Made by a program: the position numbers and the translations under genes
Part shown: in pieces, positions 15,113 to 15,832 of the stretch
How the letters are laid out: every line of letters begins with the position of its first letter
Numbering within the stretch: position 1 is the stretch's first letter
Notes under the pieces: generated by a model
Told to the model about the DNA's origin: nothing
Database searches by the model: none
Seen by the model: only the letters and a program-made list of their open reading frames with translations
Origin: Planctomycetaceae bacterium
Lineage (GTDB): Bacteria; Planctomycetota; Planctomycetia; Pirellulales; UBA1268
NCBI GenBank assembly: GCA_002694955.1
Contig: NZNR01000072.1
Location: 1 to 15,832 of the forward strand
Direction: 5' to 3'
Length of the DNA: 15,832 nt

Positions 15113-15832
15113 CTATTTCTGTTGTCGACAAATTCGCATCGCGATATCTGGCCCAATACGATCTAGAGAAAGCACTGTATCTGCAATACCTGCCCGAACA
15201 ACATGACCAGGCATGCCCCATACAACACTGCTGGGTTCATCTTGGGCAATAACGACACCACCCTTTGATGCAATCATTTTGCATCCCTGAAGGCCATCAT
15301 TTCCCATGCCTGTAAGAATGAGAGCTAACGTGCCCGAATGAAATATTTTGGCAGCGGAACGAAAAAGTACATCAGCTGATGGTCGGCACGAATTTTCAGG
15401 CGGCCCGTCATGGAGAACAAGTTTGGCCTCTTCCCGATGTTTCTGGATTTCGAGGTGTGAGCCCCCAGGTGCCAGGTAAATGTGTTCTTGTTGCAGGGCT
15501 TGTCCATGATGCGCTTCACTCACTCGATGCTTACACATTTTGGATAGTCGCTCGGCAAGAAGTCCGGTGAATTCCTTTGGCATATGCTGCACAACTACAA
15601 TAGGCGGGGCATTCGCAACAGCGAGATGTGGAAGAACCTCTGCGAGAGCGCTTGGGCCACCTGTTGATACGCCGATAACAAGTACTGAGATATCCTGTGA
15701 GTTCGTTTTGCGAGGTACGGTGGGCATCAACTTTTTGGAGGCCGTCTCGTTGCCCCAGTCCTTGCTTTTTACAGGTGGCCGATAGACTGCTCTGAGCTTT
15801 GGGACTAGTTCAGATTCAATCCTTGCCACAAT
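15113..15832 (-). CDS. cheB: CheB-type chemoreceptor methylesterase, 5' end beyond the window
   Basis: The stop is TAG at 15113. The frame is open through the right edge, so the N-terminus is missing; the visible part begins in what looks like the linker (ARIESELVPKLRAVYRPP), and a receiver domain is expected upstream. The methylesterase domain is complete: VLVIGVSTGGPSAL carries the catalytic Ser (56th visible residue), VVVQHMPKEFT the His (83rd), and ILTGMGNDGLQG the Asp (179th). CheB removes methyl groups from, and can deamidate, chemoreceptors, counteracting CheR. HIYLAPGGSHLEI, CRPSADVLFRSAA and VVIAQDEPSSVVWGMP are further family signatures. A GTG at 15829 could be mistaken for a start but has a sensible residue before it. 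The gene is followed by cheR after 48 bases. Confidence 0.92.
   Translation of the reverse strand: MVARIESELVPKLRAVYRPPVKSKDWGNETASKKLMPTVPRKTNSQDISVLVIGVSTGGPSALAEVLPHLAVANAPPIVVVQHMPKEFTGLLAERLSKMCKHRVSEAHHGQALQQEHIYLAPGGSHLEIQKHREEAKLVLHDGPPENSCRPSADVLFRSAAKIFHSGTLALILTGMGNDGLQGCKMIASKGGVVIAQDEPSSVVWGMPGHVVRAGIADTVLSLDRIGPDIAMRICRQQK

Overview
The window looks like chromosomal DNA of a planctomycete, probably Pirellulales-like. The reasons are a YTV-repeat cell-surface protein, a BBP7-type outer-membrane barrel protein, an exported protein with an N-terminal LEPR motif, a sialate O-acetylesterase of the kind abundant in these bacteria, and several exported proteins of no well-described function. 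This placement rests on gene content alone, and species cannot be told.

Left part (1-6452): a minus-strand exported BNR/Asp-box protein gene that is frameshifted near 155-180 and runs off the left edge; a plus-strand PDZ-domain exported protein; and a minus-strand series made of a CBS-pair protein (6452-6000), a sialate O-acetylesterase (5798-4233), a two-domain lipoprotein (4097-2838) and a 108-residue truncated PurE-like or Rossmann-like ORF (2742-2416). The last overlaps the 3' end of the PDZ gene tail to tail.

Middle part (6453-12133): a long non-coding leader with several inverted repeats precedes the YTV-repeat protein (6945-8600), which ends in a clear intrinsic terminator. Next come a LEPR/DUF11-like/FG-GAP/FKBP fusion protein (8793-10625) and, convergent to it, a BBP7 barrel protein with a dense cysteine cluster (12133-10730). 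Together these look like a cell-envelope block. The cysteines of the YTV and BBP7 proteins would allow disulphide cross-linking, which is an inference.

Right part (12354-15832): a signalling block. A STAS anti-sigma-factor-antagonist-like protein and a REC-coiled coil-PP2C (SpoIIE/RsbU-type) phosphatase lie on the plus strand. A CheR methyltransferase and a CheB methylesterase (cut by the right edge) lie on the minus strand. The block combines partner-switch parts with chemosensory adaptation enzymes.

I see no CRISPR array, insertion sequence, tRNA or rRNA. The most unusual items are the 14-residue periodic YTV protein, the secreted FKBP fusion, the catalytic-residue-poor PurE-like fragment, the frameshift in the first gene, and the mixed STAS/SpoIIE/CheRB block.
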